This document shows positions 39,222-43,229 of a DNA stretch of 43,229 bases, in pieces; the first letter of the stretch is position 1; the number at the start of each line of letters is the position of its first letter. Source of the DNA: Candidatus Omnitrophota bacterium (GTDB lineage Bacteria > Omnitrophota > Gorgyraeia > Gygaellales > Profunditerraquicolaceae); assembly GCA_030693145.1 (NCBI GenBank), contig JAUYBI010000029.1, forward strand, positions 1 to 43,229, read 5' to 3'. The position numbers and the translations under genes were made by a program. The notes beneath the pieces are model-generated. The model saw nothing but the letters and a program-made list of their open reading frames with translations, searched no databases and had not been told where the DNA came from.

Positions 39222-40037
39222 ATGGAAGCCTTAAAAACATACCTTAAAGAAGTCAGGTTAATTCCTCTCTTAACCGCTAAACAGGAAATTGAGTTAAATA
39301 AATTAATCCGTAAGGGAGATGAAATTGCCCGTAAAAATATGATCCGGGCAAATCTACGCCTGGTAATTAATATCGCTAAACGCTATATGCGCATGGGCAC
39401 TCCCTTTCTGGATTTAATTGAAGAGGGGAACCTGGGGTTAATGAAAGCCGTGGAAAAGTTCGACCACCGTAAAGGTTTCCGTTTTTCAACTTACGCCGCC
39501 TGGTGGATCAAGCAGGGGATTAGCCGTTCGATTAGCGAACAAGGCAAGATGATCCGGATTCCGGTGTATATGAATGACTTGATTAGCAAATGGAAGAAGA
39601 CTAAAGAGCGCTTAAGCCAAAAATTAAAGCGCGTGCCTTCGGATAAAGAGATCGCCAAAAAATTAAAGCTTACTCCCGAAAAAACAGATCAGATCAATTT
39701 CTGGATGGCCAGTACCACTTCTTCCCTGGAAGCGCCGATTGGCGAAGATAATGAGAACCAGATATCCGAATTAGTCGAAGACAAAAATACCACGCCTCCG
39801 GATGCCGGGATCAAAAAACTCCTTGACCGGGAGAGAATAGACAATCTTCTGGAAGTAATGTCTGACCGGGAGAGAGAGATCTTGGATTTACGTTTTGGAT
39901 TAACGAACACCAAACCCCAAACTTTAGCCGTAGTTGCCAAAAAGCTGGGGGTATCCCGCGAGAGAATCCGCCAGATTGAGGAGGCGGCTTTAAGGAAATT
40001 AAGAAAATTTGTCGTCAGCCAGGAAAAGGAGCATTAA
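39222..40037 (+). CDS. RpoD/RpoS-type (group 1/2) sigma-70 family factor, no region 1.1
   Basis: ANLRLVINIAKRYMRMGTPFLDLIEEGNLGLMKAVEKFDHRKGFRFSTYAAWWIKQGISRSI; C-terminal LGVSRERIRQIEEAALRKLR. Confidence 0.93.
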   Translation: MEALKTYLKEVRLIPLLTAKQEIELNKLIRKGDEIARKNMIRANLRLVINIAKRYMRMGTPFLDLIEEGNLGLMKAVEKFDHRKGFRFSTYAAWWIKQGISRSISEQGKMIRIPVYMNDLISKWKKTKERLSQKLKRVPSDKEIAKKLKLTPEKTDQINFWMASTTSSLEAPIGEDNENQISELVEDKNTTPPDAGIKKLLDRERIDNLLEVMSDREREILDLRFGLTNTKPQTLAVVAKKLGVSRERIRQIEEAALRKLRKFVVSQEKEH

Positions 40038-40152
40038 CCCTTCGACCTTGCTTCCTTCGACAAGCTCAGGATACTTCGAAGGACACTGAGTAGAATCGAA
40101 GTGCAGGGTTATGGTGAGCTTGAGTAAATAAAATGAGGAGTCGAACCATAAT
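40036..40152. repeat. CCTTCGAC/AAGCTCAGG-type composite repeat spanning the sigma-apt gap up to the apt start
   Basis: TTCCTTCGACAAGCTCAGGAT..., GGTTATGGTGAGCTTGAGT...GAGTCGAACCATAA, same architecture as the valS/glyS insertions. Confidence 0.75.
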
Positions 40153-40681
40153 GAACAACATCCTTTTGGAAAAATCTATCCGCAGCATTCCGGATTTCCC
40201 TAAACCAGGAATTCTTTTCCGGGATGTAACGACACTAATTCAAAATAAAGCGGCTTTTAAAAAATCCGTGGACTTACTCGCTAAAAAATATACAAGCAAA
40301 GGATTTGATAAAGTAGTGGGGGTGGAGGCGCGCGGGTTTATCTTTGGAGCGGCAGTGGCGTATAAAATCGGGGCAGGTTTTGTGCCGGTGCGCAAAAAAG
40401 GCAAGCTCCCCTTTAAAACTATTTCTACGACTTACGCGCTGGAATATGGCACAGGCACTTTGGAAATTCATCAAGACGCGATTATTCCCGGTGAAAAAGT
40501 TTTAATTATTGATGACCTTTTAGCTACCGGCGGCTCAGTGGAAGCCGTCCTTAAGCTGGTAAAGCAGTTGGGAGGAAAAGTCGCGGGAATCGGTTTTGTC
40601 ATTGAATTGGAAGATTTAAATGGCAAAGATAAATTCAAAGAGTACCCGGTGTATTCTTTGGTTAAGTTTGGCGGAGCATAA
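40151..40681 (+). CDS. apt: Adenine phosphoribosyltransferase
   Basis: [69 protein letters not shown]; the ORF-track start at 40133 lies within repeat sequence, so start at 40151 is preferred. Confidence 0.93.
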   Translation: MNNILLEKSIRSIPDFPKPGILFRDVTTLIQNKAAFKKSVDLLAKKYTSKGFDKVVGVEARGFIFGAAVAYKIGAGFVPVRKKGKLPFKTISTTYALEYGTGTLEIHQDAIIPGEKVLIIDDLLATGGSVEAVLKLVKQLGGKVAGIGFVIELEDLNGKDKFKEYPVYSLVKFGGA

Positions 40682-40685
40682 ATCC

Positions 40686-40759
40686 GCGCCTGTAGCTCAC
40701 CTGGATAGAGCAAGAGTTTCCTAAACTCTGGGTAGCAGGTTCGACTCCTGCCAGGCGCA
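40686..40759 (+). tRNA. tRNA-Arg (anticodon CCT)
   Basis: Acceptor GCGCCTG/CAGGCGC, anticodon stem AGAGT-TTCCTAA-ACTCT, T arm GCAGG-TTCGACT-CCTGC; CCA not encoded. Confidence 0.93.
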
Positions 40760-40769
40760 TTTTTAAAAA

Positions 40770-41420
40770 ATGTATAATTTACACGCACACACATTTTTAA
40801 GCGATGGGGCGCTGCTTCCTTCAGAAGTAGCGGTTCGCTATCTGGATAAAGGCTATACGGTAATCGCTATCACTGACCACGCTGACTACAGCAATATTAA
40901 ACAGATTGCCAAATCCGTGGTAGAATTTTGCCGGCGCTGGCCAAAAAATTCCGGAATCAAAGTGCTTCCGGGAATCGAATTAACGCACTTGCCTCCGGAA
41001 CAGTTTAAGCCCTTGGCAAGCCTGGCCAGAAAAGAAGGAATTAAAATTATTATCGCCCACGGAGAAACTCCGGTTGAGCCGGTGGCTAAAGATACTAATC
41101 GTTTAAGCCTCCTGGCAGATATCGATATCCTCGCTCATCCCGGATTAATCTCCGATAGCGATACGCAGCTAGCCAGCCAACGCGGGATATTTTTAGAAAT
41201 TACCAGCCGCCGCGGCCACAACCAGGCCAACGCCCATGTCATAAAACAAGCCAGAAAATTCGGCGCAAAATTAATTTTAAACAACGACAGCCATACTCCC
41301 GAAGATATCATTACCCCGGAGCAATTAATCCAGGTAGGTTTAGATTCCGGATTAACCCCCGGTGAGATTGATACAGTTTATGAGGATGTCAAAAAATTTT
41401 TAAATAAGAAGAAACTATAA
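40770..41420 (+). CDS. PHP-domain phosphoesterase (histidinol-phosphatase-like)
   Basis: YNLHAHTFLSDGALLPSEVAVRYLDKGYTVIAITDHADY, IIIAHGETPVEP, DILAHPGLIS, LNNDSHTPED. Confidence 0.88.
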   Translation: MYNLHAHTFLSDGALLPSEVAVRYLDKGYTVIAITDHADYSNIKQIAKSVVEFCRRWPKNSGIKVLPGIELTHLPPEQFKPLASLARKEGIKIIIAHGETPVEPVAKDTNRLSLLADIDILAHPGLISDSDTQLASQRGIFLEITSRRGHNQANAHVIKQARKFGAKLILNNDSHTPEDIITPEQLIQVGLDSGLTPGEIDTVYEDVKKFLNKKKL

Positions 41421-41424
41421 ACAC

Positions 41425-41497
41425 GTCATTCTGAGCCCCGATGGGCGAAGAATCTAAAAGATAAGATTCTTCGGTCGCTTCGCTCCCTCAGAATGAC
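41425..41497. repeat. Imperfect palindromic repeat GTCATTCTGAG...GAAGAATCT / AGATTCTTCG...CTCAGAATGAC
   Basis: Outer arms GTCATTCTGAG/CTCAGAATGAC and inner arms CGAAGAATCT/AGATTCTTCG. Confidence 0.85.
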
Positions 41498-41512
41498 AGA
41501 ATAGGGGGCTAA

Positions 41513-41962
41513 ATGAAAATTATTCTTTGCTGCTTACTTACTATTATCCTAATGGGCTGCTCAACTCTTTCCGATAATCCCAGATCCGTAAATACCGGAG
41601 GGAGGATGCTGGAGCCTCAGGCAATTTTAAAATTCAGCGATGTGCCGGTACCTGTGGGCTTAAAATCACTGCCCCAGGAATCATATTCTTTTGAAAGTTC
41701 AGGGGTGCGCGTAGGAGTTTTAAAATACCGGGGTAAAGCTAATGCCGACCAGGTAATCATTTTCTATAAAGAACAAATGCCTTTGTATAACTGGAACCTG
41801 GTAAACATCGTCGAATATGGGCAAAGGTTAATCAACTTTGAACGTGAAAATGAAACCTGTATTATTACCCTGGAACCTAAAGGAAATAATATCGCTTTAA
41901 TTATCTCCCTGGGGCCAAAATCCCAAATTTCGGCTAGAAGAGTTAAGTCCCCGGTAAAATAA
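41513..41962 (+). CDS. Small lipoprotein of unknown function
   Basis: Signal peptide with lipobox LMGC; 149 aa; VIIFYKEQMPLYNWNLV resembles small DUF lipoproteins. Confidence 0.6.
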   Translation: MKIILCCLLTIILMGCSTLSDNPRSVNTGGRMLEPQAILKFSDVPVPVGLKSLPQESYSFESSGVRVGVLKYRGKANADQVIIFYKEQMPLYNWNLVNIVEYGQRLINFERENETCIITLEPKGNNIALIISLGPKSQISARRVKSPVK

Positions 41963-41976
41963 GCCGGGAATCAAAA

Positions 41977-42029
41977 GACATTGTAATAAACCCTGCGAAC
42001 TTTTATCAATTACAGTAGGGGAGGTTTAA
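41977..42029. repeat. Composite palindromic element, copy F (left half), interrupted at the palindrome centre
   Basis: GACATTGTAATAAACCCTGCGAACTTTTATCAATTACAGTAGGGGAGGTTTAA then abruptly GAGGCTGTGCGCC. Confidence 0.85.
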
Positions 42030-43229
42030 GAGGCTGTGCGCCAATACCCTTCCCTGCTATATGTTATCATCGTCGGAGAAATAGTTTTTTCCCGTCGACA
42101 ATTTAGTTGATTTTTACAAGCCTCTTGGTATAATAAAGGTAACCAAAGGAGGCCTAAAATGAATTACAGAGAATATAATCCGAATCAAACTCAACTCTTC
42201 GGCTATAAGCCTGAAGATGTCCTTTCGGAAGATCATCTCGCATATTTAGTTGATGAAATGGTTGAAAACCTTGATCTAAAAAAGTTCTATAATTTAACTC
42301 CCGGCGCGGGAAATCCCGCGTACGACCCGAGGTTAATGCTAAAGATCCTTTTCTTTGGCTATGCTACGGGGGTATTCTCATCACGCAAACTCCAGCAGCA
42401 ATGCCAGGAGAATTTAGCCTTTATTCACTTAAGCCGGGGACAACAACCAAAATTCAGGGCCATCTGCGAATTCAGGGTTCTTCAGCAAAATCATATCAAA
42501 GAGCTCTTTGGGCAACTACTTGAAATAGCCAAAAAATTAAAAATCCTAAAAATAGGCCGCCTGGTCTTGGACTCTACCAAGATAAAAGCTAATGCCTCCA
42601 GCGGCAGAATCGTCAAAGCCGATGAGTATGATGAAGTATTAAAATCAATCGACGACTATCTCGCAAACGCCCAGGCCCAGGATTCCGAAGAAGATACAGT
42701 TTACGGCAAAGGGCTCTCCGGCCAAGAACTACCCAAAGAATTACGTTCAAAGAGCAAAAGGCTGCAAAAACTAAAAGAAATCATTACTAACGCCAAAAAT
42801 CAAAATCTAAATTATGTAAACACTACCGATCCCGAAGCAAGATTTATGAAAGACAACGGTATTAATAAAATAAAACCATCCTACAGCGCGCAGGCAGTTT
42901 TAGATAAAGATTCCGGTTTAATCGTTGCCTGCGCAACCTGCGATACTTCAGCTGACAATGAGCACTTAGAGCCGATGATCAAGCATTTTGAAGAGAACAC
43001 CGGCATAAAGCCAAAAGAAGCTGACGCCGACAGCGGTTATTATTCCAATGCTTCAATAGCTGCTCTGGAAAAAGAACATATTGATACTTGTATTCCTGAT
43101 TCTATCACCGCTTCTTCTTTACGCAAAGCTAAAGTTACAATGGATAATGCATTAATAAAATACACACAGGATGATTTTAAATACGACGCGCGGCAAAATA
43201 ACTACATTTGTCCGCAGGGCAAAATTCTT
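42030..43229 (+). mobile_element. IS1182-like insertion sequence, left end and partial body (runs off window)
   Basis: Starts with GAGGCTGTGCGCC at the disrupted palindrome; contains a transposase with IS1182-like N-terminus. Confidence 0.75.
42159..43229 (+). CDS. IS1182-family-like transposase, incomplete at the window end (absent from the ORF track)
   Basis: AAAGGAGG SD; MNYREYNPNQTQLFGYKPEDVLSEDHLAYLVDEMVENLDLKKFYNLTPGAGNPAYDPRLMLKILFFGYATGVFSSRKLQQQCQENLAFIHLSRGQQPKFRAICEFR...LVLDSTKIKANAS...DADSGYYSN. Confidence 0.9.
   Translation, partial: MNYREYNPNQTQLFGYKPEDVLSEDHLAYLVDEMVENLDLKKFYNLTPGAGNPAYDPRLMLKILFFGYATGVFSSRKLQQQCQENLAFIHLSRGQQPKFRAICEFRVLQQNHIKELFGQLLEIAKKLKILKIGRLVLDSTKIKANASSGRIVKADEYDEVLKSIDDYLANAQAQDSEEDTVYGKGLSGQELPKELRSKSKRLQKLKEIITNAKNQNLNYVNTTDPEARFMKDNGINKIKPSYSAQAVLDKDSGLIVACATCDTSADNEHLEPMIKHFEENTGIKPKEADADSGYYSNASIAALEKEHIDTCIPDSITASSLRKAKVTMDNALIKYTQDDFKYDARQNNYICPQGKIL

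Noticed and set aside
40471-40794. Minus-strand ORF containing [27 protein letters not shown]
   Set aside because: Antisense translation of tRNA-Arg and the apt 3' end; no coding evidence.

Overview
This 43.2 kb window is mostly dense, plus-strand bacterial housekeeping sequence, with short operon-like gaps. I infer an uncultivated lineage, possibly Omnitrophota-like, but the sequence alone does not prove this. The core genes are hom, thrC, a stand-alone coaB domain, an apgM/proposed homoserine kinase, lysC, cimA, valS, nadC, uvrB, coaX, groES-groEL (with a CIRCE operator), a GuaB3-type IMPDH, guaA, dnaE, an HU-family gene, hisS, aspS, a LysM lipoprotein, a PgpH-like HD protein, ybeY, recO, panE, apbE, mgtE, panB, a dimeric-type glycyl-tRNA synthetase, ppdK, an RpoD-family sigma factor, apt, a PHP-domain gene and a lipoprotein. 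There are two tRNAs (Pro-GGG, Arg-CCT) and one tRNA-like fragment. Both window ends are mobile DNA: the start of an IS transposase plus a decayed tyrosine recombinase on the left, and an IS1182-like transposase running off the right edge. The most interesting layer is a community of palindromic repeats. (i) A family of composite elements has about 28 bp GACATTRTAAYAAAC...-type terminal inverted arms around a TTTAAA-centred perfect palindrome whose arms co-vary between copies. (ii) Unrelated palindromes, and apparently the right-hand IS, sit inside the centres of those palindromes. (iii) Palindromic repeats are inserted in frame inside three essential genes (valS, glyS, dnaE). The valS and glyS copies share a core read in two different frames, resembling Rickettsia palindromic elements. 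Also notable are a bacterial-type AspRS that appears to lack the GAD insertion domain, and an apgM homolog sitting where thrB is expected.
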